Positions 45,002 to 55,140 are shown, counted from the stretch's first letter. The stretch: 64,000 bases of DNA from Monosporascus cannonballus (GCA_004154925.1 QJNS01000707.1:1-64000); one strand, 5' to 3'. The notes: a model not told the origin generated them from the letters alone. Translations and numbers: made by a program.

Positions 45002-45038
45002 AAAGGTGGGTGCACTCCAAAGGTGGGTCACCCACACT
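45002..45038 (-). repeat. Right TIR of element 3
   Basis: 37 bp, an exact inverted copy of 43170-43206, followed by TA. Confidence 0.95.
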
Positions 45039-45152
45039 AGTTGTCGGACATACGTAGTAGTTTCCTCACCAGGCACCCTAGATCAATAGGCAATTCGTGC
45101 GAACTTGACGGGCTGTCAGCAGATAATGTCCTACTACCTCAACGCAAACGAG

Positions 45153-46350
45153 ATGACACGTAAACTGCCTTGGAAGCGATCCGGACAGGAGTCACTAGGC
45201 GCACTAAGATCATCTCGACCAAGTTTAACCCCTATTGCAAGTCGTCAGCTTCGTGTCAAAAGCGAGACTCACGATGCAGATGTTCCCACTACGCCCGCTA
45301 GGAAAAAGACAAAGCGACCTACCCCGTTGTCAAGTGAGGATATGTTTTGCTAGCATACGGCTGGCCGCTAGCTAATGTCATTCGAAAAGAGAGATATACA
45401 TCCACATCACCACCGCCAGAAGCACTGGAAGAGACGTAAGCTGTGCTGCATGCAACCGTGATAGAAAGCTACTGATTTGCTCTAGTTTCATGATAGAAGG
45501 GCTTGAGGCTGATGACCGCTATCGCATGGTTGAGGACGAGCTGTTATTCATAGCTCAACGGTTCACGGCGCACCTGCATGCTGCCGAGTACCAACGACTG
45601 AAGGAAACCTCAAAATCTCAAAATGCCAAGACCATTAAAGATATCTCACGACCGGTCGTCGGTTCGATGACCGAGTTGGCAAAGAGGAAGCAAGAGCGCA
45701 AGGCTCGCGCCGAGAAACAGAGACTCGCAAGGAAGAAGGCACTGGCTGAACAGGACGGTACGGAGAGTGAATCCGATGACCATTATCGAGGCACCTCACT
45801 GTTTGGCTTAATGGAGAGTCCCGCAAAGAAGGCGAGGCGTCTAGACTCGCTTGCAGCCCCGTCCATAGCAACTCGTGCTGCGGCTGGTTTCGAAGAGGCT
45901 AAACACCGCAAAACCACTTTCTTCGACGCAAATCCTCGACCAATGCTCCATAGACTCCCAGAACGCCGACAGAGTAAAGACGCGACTCTAGCTCAGGCCG
46001 GTGATGAGACTAGTGATGATGATCTTGACGCTCCAGAGCCTAGTTTCATACCAAAACCAGGCCAAAGGCTACCACAGCTGAGAGGACAGCTATCTCAAAC
46101 GAGAGCAGAACACCCGGTTACAAAGAGCCAAAGGCCTATTAGTCCTAGCCGAGGAGCTACGAATCAAATAGCCACAGGCTCAAGTAAGACGGAGCCTAAT
46201 GGTTCATCAGACGATTCGAGTATTGATTTCTTCAGTCGACTCAAGATCCGGAGAGCGAGTCACAAAAACAATCTAGAGAGGAGGAAACAAAGCACGAACG
46301 ATGCCAGACCAGTGTCATCCAATCGAGATGTCATTCCTGGATTCTTATGA
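45153..46350 (+). CDS. Conserved fungal nuclear-type protein of unknown function
   Basis: Three exons: 45153-45333, 45372-45435 and 45486-46350, giving 369 aa. Introns are 38 nt (GTGAGG...GCTAG) and 50 nt (GTAAGC...TCTAG). The first is very short, so that junction is less secure. The start MTRKLPWKRSG was chosen over an upstream Met at 45126 because basic N-termini of this kind are usual. The second exon gives STSPPPEALEETFMIEGLEA, leading to DDRYRMVEDELLFIAQRFTA, a helical, apparently conserved block. The rest is basic, Ser-rich and probably disordered (KRKQERKARAEKQRLARKKA). I recognise it only as a fungal hypothetical. Its promoter is reduced to 112 bp by element 3. Confidence 0.65.
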
Positions 46351-47389
46351 ATACATAAGTATGAGAGGGGAAACTAAGTCTCCAACTTTTGTTCTTCATT
46401 ACCGAGTATGCACCCGAACAGCCTCTGTTTCAGGACCATTGCGTTCTTCGTTTTCATCAAAGAGGGCCCAAGAGGGATATCGCCAGTCTAGAGGTAGGGT
46501 TGACAGGAGCCTGCTTGCTTAGAGCATCACGATGTCCAGCTCTAAGTTCGACCTAAGGCAGCTTTAACCAGTTAACGCCTCCTTCACATTCTCGCCTCAC
46601 GGCGTAGAATTCGCGCAGCATCGAGTCTTACCGAGCACTCAATCTTCTCACCAGAACAGCACTATGAGTGGTGATTCAGTCTCCTTCGCGATGTCTTGGT
46701 AAGCTTGGTAAACACAGAGCCCCCCATTGCCAGCTTAAGGGCCTTTAATTGCTCTAGAAATACTGTTAGCAGGATCTCCGACCGAATATTTCCAGCAACC
46801 TTAGGGCACCATAAGGGGTTTTGGTGCTTGCACTATGCTCCTTGGCTATTGGACAAAGCCCGCGGGTGAGAAAGATCGTGTGGGATTTTACAGCGCGACA
46901 AAGTCGCATGTAAGTGGTAATTACGCATCCTTGAGAATAAATTTCTTTCTCGCAACTATGTCCTACCAACTGATGAAGTTTGGAGCTCCCCATGAAGTAG
47001 CTTGTCCCGGTGACGCATTACTCATGCTAACAGTTGTTATATCTCAGCTAGACGTCGTGCTGTAGCAACGCCGATAGCACACTATCATGTGGACGCCAGG
47101 TCGAGATTCGGTCATTATGAGGCCTTCAATAAGCTTCCATGGGATGATGTGCCAACGCTGTATGAGGGGACCGCGAATGCTGCTTCGGAGAAATGATGCA
47201 ACACAATATGCTCCAGTTGGACTGGGACTCTTGCGACAGCAGGCATTACTCGCACATCATCCGTGGAGGACATGAACTTGACCTCGAATTTCAAGTACAA
47301 ATAACTATAGGCACCATTCCCACATCTTCCGTTTGAGCGCGAACATATAACTATCATCGCGAACCGATAAACTTTTGGAAGTCGGGGCC
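46351..47389. other. Intergenic region with an unidentified coding remnant
   Basis: At about 47047-47320 two overlapping frames together read like one protein: TPIAHYHVDARSRFGHYEAF and NKLPWDDVPTLYEGTANAAS, then a stop and frameshift, then MLQLDWDSCDSRHYSHIIRG and GHELDLEFQVQITIGTI. I cannot name the family. The rest of the stretch shows nothing. Confidence 0.4.
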
Positions 47390-48735
47390 ATGGCTCCCTC
47401 TGCTACTACAACCATCACGGAGACCGTGGCCAGGTCAAAGACCCTGGAGGTCACTCATCTCGGAACCTACAATGTCCTGACTCCATCTCGTTATTCGAAG
47501 GAAACCGAAGAAGCCAAGACAGGACTCAAAGCAGCTAAGGTTTGAACTATGTGCTACGATCTTAGTGTTAATTGATGATAATAATGGAGTATCTGCAGTA
47601 CCTATCGACGTGGAACCGTGGACTGAAGTATCCCTGGAACCTTTCCAGCACTATGGGCACGGAATGGATGCAGATACGTCGTTCAAAGATCTACTTCTAG
47701 AAGGCGTCGAGGTCACTCACTCAACCCCGACTATATGGACAGACGTTAGAGGGTTCCAGTTGAGCTCCCTCGGCAATACTGGTAAGGATCGACTCACTCG
47801 GTTCGTTGCCGAAAGGAAGGTCGTCCCTTTCCGCACCCAGGATTTCGCGGATCTGCCTATCCAGGTGGCTCTTGACCACGCCAGATATTCTGGCCCCCAT
47901 CACATCCATCCCATGTCTGGGTCACCGGAAGGCCACCCGGAGGTGTGCCCCGTCAACCACCGAGAAGGGGACAGGTCTCACGAGACTTCCTTCGACACCC
48001 GGACAAGCTCTGTCGCCTGGCAACCTGACGTGTCGTATGAGGAGCAGCCGCCGGGGTCTACTTTCCTCTACGTCCTGGACAAGCCGGAGACCGACGGTGA
48101 TACCTTATTCGGGGACGCCGCGGACGCTTACAATCGGCTGAGCCTGCTGTACCAGGAACGCCTGCACGGGCTCAAGGCAAGTCGCTCTGGAATCGAATAG
48201 GCGAACGCGTCGGTGGCGAGGGGTGGCATTAAGAAGCGAGAACCCGTCATCAACGAACATCCCATCGTTCGCACTCACCCTGCTACTCGTCAGAAAGCAC
48301 TATATGTCAACGATCAATATAAGCTACCCAATCTTCCTATAGTGCCCAGAGAGCAAACGCACTCATTCCGCGGATATCATCTTAAAATCCTAGATGGTAC
48401 AATATACGGGAGGAATTCTAGGACGACATGCATTATTATGAAATTGGGGGTTGCCAGCGCTAGACTTTCAGCCCTTCATAACTGCAAAAACTAATCAAAC
48501 GTCGTAGTTACACGAAGAACCGTTGGTCTCAAAGTGGAAGAATCGGACGTCATCCTCAAATTTCTTGGGGAACATTTGGCGTACGGTGCAGACTTCCACG
48601 TCCGCGTGACATGGGAAGAGGGAACCGTGGTCGTTTGGTACAACCTCGTCACTCCGAGCGCTAGCACGCCAAAATCATGGTTGAAGGAGAAAGCCCTTGG
48701 TAGGCGGCTACCTTGCGTACCATCGCTCCTGAATC
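47390..48735 (+). pseudogene. TauD/TfdA-type Fe(II)/2-oxoglutarate dioxygenase, inactivated
   Basis: The start MAPSATTTITETVARSKTLE and first intron (GTTTGA...CTGCAG) are intact. The frame shifts by one base after GLKYP at about 47633, then reads LEPFQHYGHGMDADTSFKDL and RFVAERKVVPFRTQDFADLP. The iron-binding HxD motif, normally WHSDVSYE, is WQPDVSYE. A TAG at 48198-48200 interrupts SGIE/ANASVARGG where Gln is expected. The second intron donor after VNDQ reads AT instead of GT. The last exon has WYNLVTPSAS, where the family has a distal His and Arg. Three independent lesions remove function. The family hydroxylates sulfonates or related substrates. Confidence 0.82.
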
Positions 48736-49332
48736 TCCTACTGGTTTTCCATACTGGAGTTCCATCTGTGCAACTGCGGAGACGGGTGTCTCTCATTGAC
48801 AGTACTGAGTGTGCTGGTAACCATGCTTGTTAGGTCACGGGGCTATCCACAGCGAGTTTACATTTCGCAATGATGGTCTACCTGGACCCTATAAATTTTC
48901 ATTGCCTTGCTTGACTGGCTGTCGTCGTTCCGTTAAAGTTGGTAATGCCGTGTACCAAGCTAGCGGGAGAGGAAACCGATAGGGTTGCAGTAGTTATCAG
49001 ATAGATTACCTCAAGCGGTGTCTCAAAATCTTATCGGTTATGGGTTATCGTTATTTGGCGGATATGTCTCTTATCCCCTGCTTATCGGAGCTTGCTTATC
49101 AATCGAGGGGCAACTTTTTGGGGCGCGAAATTTGGATTCTCACCCCGCTAGCATAAAGCAGAATTGTCCCCTAAAACAGCAACAACTCAGTTGGACTACA
49201 GACAGCGATTTGCAAGCCGTCCAACCTTCGAATACGCTCATTCGCATACACCAGAACCTCACAATCAAATACCCGCCTACCATTGATTTCGACAAATCTC
49301 ATAATTAGACAGACAACTTGGAAGTCGCAAAG
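48736..49332. other. Promoter region of nmd3
   Basis: About 600 bp after the dioxygenase pseudogene. No gene or repeat seen. Confidence 0.55.
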
Positions 49333-51919
49333 ATGTCCTCGATGGATCTGGACGCTCCCATTTCCATAGCACCAGCGGCGCAGATGCCTATGACCGCTGC
49401 GACGTGAGTATCGCCTCCCTCCCCCCAACCCCAAATTTTCCCTGCGCGACATGTTGCTTATATTCGGCGCATATAGAATCTTTTGTTGCGACTGTGGCGC
49501 TCCTATCGACGGTACACAATCTACAAATGCGCGCTGCTTCGACTGCTTGAAACTACACCACGATATTAGCGAAGGCGTTCCACGAGAAGCTACCCTTCAT
49601 TACTGTAAGCAAGAGAAACGCCAAAATACTAGGTACACCGCCAATGTAGAGGATCAATCTGACTGTAGACGTCACAGGCCGAGACTGCGACCGATGGCTG
49701 CTACCACCCTCGAGCTGGGTTGCCGCCGCACCCGAATCGCGTGAGCTACTTGCCCTTTGCCTGAAGAAGCTGAGAGGCCTACACAAAGTCCGCATTGTTG
49801 ACGCAAGCTTCATCTGGACCGAACCCCATTCGAGGCGAGTCAGAGTGAAACTCACAATCCAGGATTCCGTGTCCGACGGGGTCTTGCTCCAACAGAGCTT
49901 CGAAGTCGTGTACGTGGTAGCGTGGCAACAGTGCCCCGAATGTGAGCCTGCCCTTACACAGTGGAAATCTCATAATCCTCAAGCTAACCATATTGAATAG
50001 GTGCAAAGTCATACACAGCCAATGTGTGGAGGGCAAGCGTACAAGGTCTGACCTACAGCTGAAAACTGCGAATTCCGAGAGAAGCAAGGAGCTAATGATA
50101 TCCATAACAGTGAGACAAAAGGTTCTACATAAGAGAACGTTTTTATACTTGGTAAGCAATCTCTGTCAGTGTGGACGTACATGATGAATTAGTACCGCTA
50201 GTGTACCTCAATTCCATATATATCAAGCCTCCTATGGCACATTTGCTGGGTGTTACTGATTCCGAACGGTAGGAGCAACTCATCCTCAAGCATGGCGCAC
50301 ACAGAGAGACCATCAATATCAAAGAAGCAAAGGACGGCATCGATTTCTTGGTATGTATTGTGGAATTCCTTCGAGGACCCGGTCCTCTTTCGTTGAAGTA
50401 TTGCGGGCTAATGGTTTCCGCAGTATGTCTCTTAACCCCCTTTCCACCTTGTCATTGTTTTCTTGTGGCTCTCCAAAGAGGAGGGTCCGGAAACGTGTCT
50501 CGGCCTTTCGGCAGAGTATTAACGTATAGCAGCTTCTCCGCCAGGAACCAAGCTGAAAAATTCGTCGACTTCCTTAAGTCTGTCGTACCAGTTAATGTGA
50601 GTGTTCTGGTCTTCGGTTCCTCACCCTTCTTGCATATTTCATGGGCTAGTTCCTATCTGGGCTCCAGGGAATTCATTCTATGATATATGCAACTTTAAAG
50701 GGTTGTTTCTCGGCCTGTATCGGAAACTGTACTGACCTCAAGCACTACAGGTCAAGAAATCGCAAGAGCTTATCAGTCAAGACGTTCACACATCGAAAAA
50801 GAGCTACAAGTTCACGTTTTCTGTTGAATTGGTATGTACGAAACTCCTTGCCTACCATTAACTAATATTTCGACTAATTTCGGCTATGGCTAACCTCCTT
50901 GTAGTATGTTGAATATCCTCCAACCGCCAAGCAAACGGACGCTTTGCACTCCGAACAAACAAAAAGAAAAATCTTATTAAGAGGGAAGGCTGTTGTTTTG
51001 CCGTAGAGGCTAACCTGTAGTAGGATCCCAATTTGCAAGGACGATCTCGTCTGTCTCCCGATCTCGCTGGCTAAGCAGATCGGCAATATTTCTCCATTAG
51101 TACTATGTTACCGGTAGGTACTCGTGGCCCATTACATCTTGCCATGAATCCCTCACCGAGCACGAAGTATTTTGCATCAATGGGGTTGATTATTGACTAC
51201 AAGGTGTGATATGTAGGATAGGTACTTCTGTCAACCTTTTGGATCCCAACACTCTTCACACGGGGGATATCAGCTCACCGATATATTGGCGCGCGCCTTT
51301 CACTGCCCTCGCAGAAGCCCCTGACCTCGTGGAATTTATTGTTCTGGACTGCGAACCTCTCGGTCCTACGAGGGGTAAGTGGGTGCTAGCTGAAGTGCAG
51401 CTAGCGCGAGCCACGGACCTGGGCGTCAATGACAAAGCATACTTTGCTCGGACGCATCTCGGCGGGATGCTACATGCAGGCGACTCAGTAATGGGCTATA
51501 TGCTGACGGGAACGAACTACAACAACCCCCAGCTAGAGGCAGTCGAGGCATCGTCTACGTACGGCTCGACAATCCCCGACGTCGTCGTGGTCAAGAAGCA
51601 CTTCCCGAACCGCCGCCGCAACCGCCGCCGTAACTGGCGCGTAAAGCGTATGGCTAAGGACGAGGGCGAGCTGCTACCCAAGAAGGCCGACCAGGACCGT
51701 ATGGAGCGTGAGTTCGAGCAGTTCTTGCGCGACATCGAGGAGGACGATGAGTTCCGCCAGGGCGTTCAGCTCTACAAGAAGCCCAAGAAGAAGCCCCAAG
51801 CCGACGAGATGTCCATCGCTACGACGGAAGCTGACGAGGACGACGATGCGCCTAAGGTCGACATGGACGAGTTGCTAGAGGATTTCGATGAACTTGCAAT
51901 AGGAGATGAACAGCAGTAG
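49333..51919 (+). CDS. nmd3: 60S ribosome export adaptor Nmd3
   Basis: Ten exons: 49333-49403, 49477-49604, 49678-49941, 50001-50045, 50111-50151, 50273-50349, 50533-50596, 50751-50830, 51024-51113 and 51217-51919. They total 1563 nt (520 aa), the usual fungal length. Zinc-binding Cys pairs are FCCDCGAPIDGTQSTNARCF plus DCL, YCRDCDRWLLPPSSW and QCPEC. The middle has HKRTFLYLEQLILKHGAHRE and KKSYKFTFSVELIPICKDDL. The C-terminus has a basic nuclear signal at about residue 414 (NRRRNRRRNWRVKRM) and an acidic leucine-containing tail (DMDELLEDFDELAIGD) fitting the Crm1-binding export signal. Nmd3 links pre-60S subunits to Crm1. Two of the nine introns (50350-50532 and 50831-51023) close the frame only as twin introns. 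Confidence 0.93.
50350..50532 (+). other. Stwintron A (D1,2) in nmd3
   Basis: Exon 6 ends at 50349 (GATTTCTT) and exon 7 starts at 50533 (CTTCTCC), giving DFFFSARNQ. The internal intron is 50351-50424 (GTATGT, branch GGCTAATG, end CCGCAG). Its removal joins G50350 to TATGTC at 50425 and forms a donor GTATGT. The external intron then ends GTATAGCAG at 50532 (109 nt, branch ATTAAC). An alternative acceptor at 50529 also keeps frame and adds one Ser. One GT-AG intron alone leaves a one-base error. Confidence 0.87.
50831..51023 (+). other. Stwintron B (D1,2) in nmd3
   Basis: Exon 8 ends at 50830 (GTTGAATT) and exon 9 starts at 51024 (GATCCCA), giving SVELIPICKDD. The internal intron is 50832-50904 (GTATGT, branch GGCTAACC, end CTTGTAG). 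Its removal joins G50831 to TATGTT at 50905, making donor GTATGT. The external intron ends GTAGTAG at 51023 (120 nt, branch GGCTAACC). Both halves end in similar GGCTAACCT...GTAG sequences. Confidence 0.88.
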
Positions 51920-52362
51920 GTTCTAGTGGGTTTCTAGACTTGGACGGACAAGGACTTTAAAAGGAGTGGCTGTCTTGAGAAAGTTAACAAAATTATGTCT
52001 GGGAAAAGACGTTTCCCATAAAAAGTTTGAGACAAACCGGATTACCTGTGACGAACACGTTAGGGGGCTTATTGATGTGCTTTATTTGTCGTGGTCGATT
52101 TGGTTAAGGGCATCATGTGAGATGTAGACTTGCGCGTTACTTATTTACGGACTGGCGTTCTCAACCGTTCCACATCAACTCTTGCTGTGTGGCATTGTCT
52201 CAACTCTCTATCGCCGGGTACTCAATTTCCTCCAATCCGGTTTCTCGGGTAAGCACTCACAACAGGACCACTCATAGGCATCGATCTCTCTTCCCCAGCA
52301 GTCTACCAGCCGCCCATGAAACGGTACAATCATCCATATCAACGGTTACCGCGCAGAGCTAA
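51920..52362. other. Convergent 3' region nmd3 / hypothetical gene
   Basis: 443 bp between two converging stop codons. No feature beyond presumed transcript ends. Confidence 0.55.
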
Positions 52363-53565
52363 TCACCCAAGGAGCAGTTGCGACCACATAACTCTACGCA
52401 TCACCATAGCTTCCGCCTCCACCTGGGGGACACTGCTCGCTGAAGCCGAGAACGTGCGTGTGCCCGTGGTCGTAGTCGGGGCCGTAGAGGTAGCCCTCTC
52501 CAAGGGTGGAGAGCGCACTACATCACCATTATTCAAATACGCCAGTGCCCCGTCCTCGTCGATGCCCACCTGCTCCGAAACATCCGAGACCTTCCGCATT
52601 CTGTAGGGTCTAGGGGGCTCGGGCCGTGGCCCCGGACGACTACTAGTGCTACCATAACTGCTACCATCGGCACCGATACCAGCAGCAGTGCCTTCACCGC
52701 CACTGGGCTCGACGCAGGTGTGATTCCCACTAGCGGGAGCCGTGGGGCCGTCCGGAGACTCGCGCTCTTCGCGGCGCCGCCCCGCATCCGTTGTGGCGAA
52801 GAGGGTCTTCGACCCCTTCTCCACGTTGTTTTTGTTGTTGTTATTGTCGTTGCGGCCGAGGGGAGGGAGAGGAGACGGCGCCGCTGCCGCCGCAGCAGGA
52901 GTCGCTGTAGAAGAGCCGCCACCGCTTCCCGGGGATTGCGCGCGCATGTACCGGTCGAGGTCGGCGCGGGCACCCGCGAGCGCGAAGCCGTGCGTGCCGT
53001 CGGGGTCGTACACGCCACCGCCGTACGCGTTGTAGCGCCACGCGTACAGCGCGAGCTGTTTCTTGGACACGAGCACGAAGCCCCCGGCGACGTCGACCTC
53101 CAGCCGTAAGCGCGCGAGCTCGCGATCCGAGGGCTCGTCGCCGTCGCCGGCGGCCAGGAGCGGGGCTGCGATGTCCGTGTCTGAGGGCAGTGTATGCTCA
53201 CCGTTGTTTGGGTCCTTCTGCATATACCCACCATCCTGTAAAGCGTTGACGACCGCGAGTATCGCGTAAAGCAGCCGCGGGAGAAGCACCCCATCACTGA
53301 ACGGGTCGGGAGGCGTAAGACCCAGCCTGCGGATTGCAACGGCAATAAGCACGTGATATCGTTGCCACCTTAGGCCTCCGTTTTCCTCCTCTACAAAGAG
53401 CTCACTGAAGTCAGCCTGTCGGCCGAGACACCCGATGAAGCACGCGAACCGTTCGGATTCGAACCCGGTGCTGTTGACAACCAGTAAAGCTTCTTTTAGC
53501 GTCATAGAGAAAACTACCTTCTCGCGATCGAATATGGACCTGTGCCCGCCTTGCAACCCGACCAT
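52363..53565 (-). CDS. Hypothetical protein with Asn/Ala/Gly-rich low-complexity middle
   Basis: One long exon, 400 aa from the ATG at 53565 (MVGLQGGHRSIFDREKVVFS). The first ~210 residues look folded (MTLKEALLVVNSTGFESERF; RWQRYHVLIAVAIRRLGLTP; KKQLALYAWRYNAYGGGVYD). The rest is disordered, with poly-Ala, an Asn-rich run (NDNNNNKNN), Gly/Ser stretches and a Pro/Arg segment. I do not recognise the family. The frame is open upstream of the chosen ATG to a stop near 53645 with no other Met, so an upstream spliced exon is possible; a short ATG-started stretch at 53661-53616 could be part of it. Confidence 0.6.
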   Translation of the reverse strand: MVGLQGGHRSIFDREKVVFSMTLKEALLVVNSTGFESERFACFIGCLGRQADFSELFVEEENGGLRWQRYHVLIAVAIRRLGLTPPDPFSDGVLLPRLLYAILAVVNALQDGGYMQKDPNNGEHTLPSDTDIAAPLLAAGDGDEPSDRELARLRLEVDVAGGFVLVSKKQLALYAWRYNAYGGGVYDPDGTHGFALAGARADLDRYMRAQSPGSGGGSSTATPAAAAAAPSPLPPLGRNDNNNNKNNVEKGSKTLFATTDAGRRREERESPDGPTAPASGNHTCVEPSGGEGTAAGIGADGSSYGSTSSRPGPRPEPPRPYRMRKVSDVSEQVGIDEDGALAYLNNGDVVRSPPLERATSTAPTTTTGTRTFSASASSVPQVEAEAMVMRRVMWSQLLLG

Positions 53566-53909
53566 GGTAAGGGTTCCCGGAACCACCCCCTCGACTGGGT
53601 CGTCGGCAGCGTTAGTAGCAATAGACGGTATAGTATTTTTTGGCTAAATGTTCGGACATGTTGGCAACGTAAGTGTAGTTGTCAGCGCGTACACATACAG
53701 GTATAAGATAAGCGTCGAGCAGGTGTAACAGGCGTATCGCTGGGGAGAGTGAGCCACAAGATAGATCATCACAAGCGAGAGCTTATGCAGCGGTCTTATA
53801 CCATAGAAACAAGGCATCCAAGGATCAGAGAGGGTCCTCGGATTAGGATAGAAACGCCCAGGCAGCATTGCCAAAGGCGTCCAGAATCCGGGTATCATAA
53901 TAAACGACA
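53566..53909. other. Intergenic region between the hypothetical gene and esf2
   Basis: 344 bp. It may contain the first exon or leader of the hypothetical gene and the 3' flank of ESF2; nothing else seen. Confidence 0.5.
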
Positions 53910-54992
53910 CTAAAACAGCTTGCTAAGCACTCTCTTTGCCTCATCAGGTGCTTTCTCGGCCGCCTTTCTTCCCACAGAAGCTTGTTTAAATTGTCGCACG
54001 CTCTTGGAGCCTCGGTCACTCGTTCCATCGGTAAGGGTAGTGGTGGCATTTGGGCTTCCTTCAGCCTTGCTCTTCTTTGCTGCTGCTTTGGACTGTATGC
54101 CGTCTAACATTTTCGCTTTTTCTATGTTGCGGACGAACTCCTTGTTTTCTCTTGCAGATTTGCTGATTTCGGCCCTCATTCTGCTCGTTCTTTCGGCAGC
54201 TTCCGCGGCTATCTGTTCGGTGAGATGGTTCTGCACCAGAGTCAGTCAACTTAAGTCTTTAATGTTAAGTGATCCGAGGAATGAACGCACCCATTTGAAG
54301 CCCTTCAAATACCGAAGGCTCCATATGTCATCCCGATAATACGAGCCCTTGGGCCCGCCGATTGTGCGAGCATTGAGCAGGTCCACAACGTTCTTAGCGT
54401 CTTTCTTGTTCACAAACTCGATCCAGCCATCGATATACATGCGTTTCTTATTCCCTCCTGCCTTGACTCGTCGAGCATGTTCTTGCGGATCTTCTGGCGA
54501 CAGAAATATCCGGTTTATGGTCCCGTATGGTTCAAGTAGTTGCCTCAGCTTTGTCGGCTTCATGTAAGGGGGTATACGAGATACGTATACGAGACCGGAC
54601 TTTCTGGTTGCCTTCTCTGAAGCGACCAGGTTCTTTTTGGTAAGTGGACGGGTGACGTCTGGCAATTCCGTTGCCGCGTCGGTCGGTCTCGCATTCTTAT
54701 CGTCTACTTGGGAGACCTCGTCCTTCTGTGATTCTTCTGATTGTTTCAAGGTCTTCTCCCCTTCGCCTCGCTGGAGATCTTCGTTTATATGAGAGACTTC
54801 GTCCTTATCCCCATCAACGCTAACGGTATCCTCTCCGTCGCTGTCGCTGGCAGCCTCATACTCACTGAATTTCCGTCGCTTCGCACTTCGGCCGCCTTTC
54901 CGCAGCTCCTCAGCTTCAGAGTCGTACCCCTGACTACCATCGTCTTCGCTCTCGTCGGCGTCAAGAAAATTGTTCCTCTTTTCCGGAGCCAT
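53910..54992 (-). CDS. esf2: Pre-rRNA processing factor Esf2/ABT1, RRM protein
   Basis: Two exons: 54992-54291 and 54230-53910, giving 340 aa. The 60-nt intron (GTGCGT...GTGCAG) joins RYLKGFKW to NHLTEQIAAEAAER, a signature junction of the family. The acidic N-terminal half is rich in Asp/Glu/Ser. An RRM follows at about residues 125-225 (SGLVYVSRIPPYMKPTKLRQ as RNP2 region; KKRMYIDGWIEFVNKKDAKN as RNP1 region). The C-terminal tail is basic and coiled-coil. Esf2 acts in the nucleolus in the small-subunit processome, stimulating the helicase Dbp8. It is divergent from the aldehyde dehydrogenase, and a MITE lies between them. Confidence 0.92.
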
Positions 54993-55140
54993 TGGTAATA
55001 AGGCGCGTTATTCTATAGGTATAATCACCGCTGGGTGAGAGATGCTTCGTAGTTGGAGTGTTTTTGTGAAGTTGCGAGGGAAAAATAAAATGGAGACATT
55101 CGACACTGGAACGAGGTCGGAGCTCCACAAGCGGGTTCTA

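Larger units (their letters stand above)
43170..45038. mobile_element. Element 3: RIP-damaged Fot1/pogo-type transposon
   Basis: Perfect 37-bp terminal inverted repeats (43170-43206 and 45002-45038), starting GTGTGGGTGACCCACCTTTG. TA lies at 43168-43169 (shared with element 2) and 45039-45040. The 1869-bp length is the usual Fot1 size. Its transposase is on the plus strand, opposite to element 2. The right end lies 114 bp before the start codon of the next gene. Confidence 0.92.

Noticed and set aside
24563..48735. A secondary-metabolite cluster (acyltransferase, MFS, dioxygenase, ALDH)
   Set aside because: The enzymes are scattered among housekeeping genes, two are pseudogenes, and no synthase or pathway regulator is present.
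50273..51113. NMD3 as a frameshifted pseudogene or sequencing error
   Set aside because: Both misfits disappear with the same twin-intron geometry, including good internal donors, branch sites and acceptors. The remaining exons are well conserved and the length is normal.
52533..53345. Second-frame ORF inside the hypothetical gene (270 codons)
   Set aside because: Arg/Ser/Pro-rich composition typical of a shifted frame. The other frame shows folded-protein composition.
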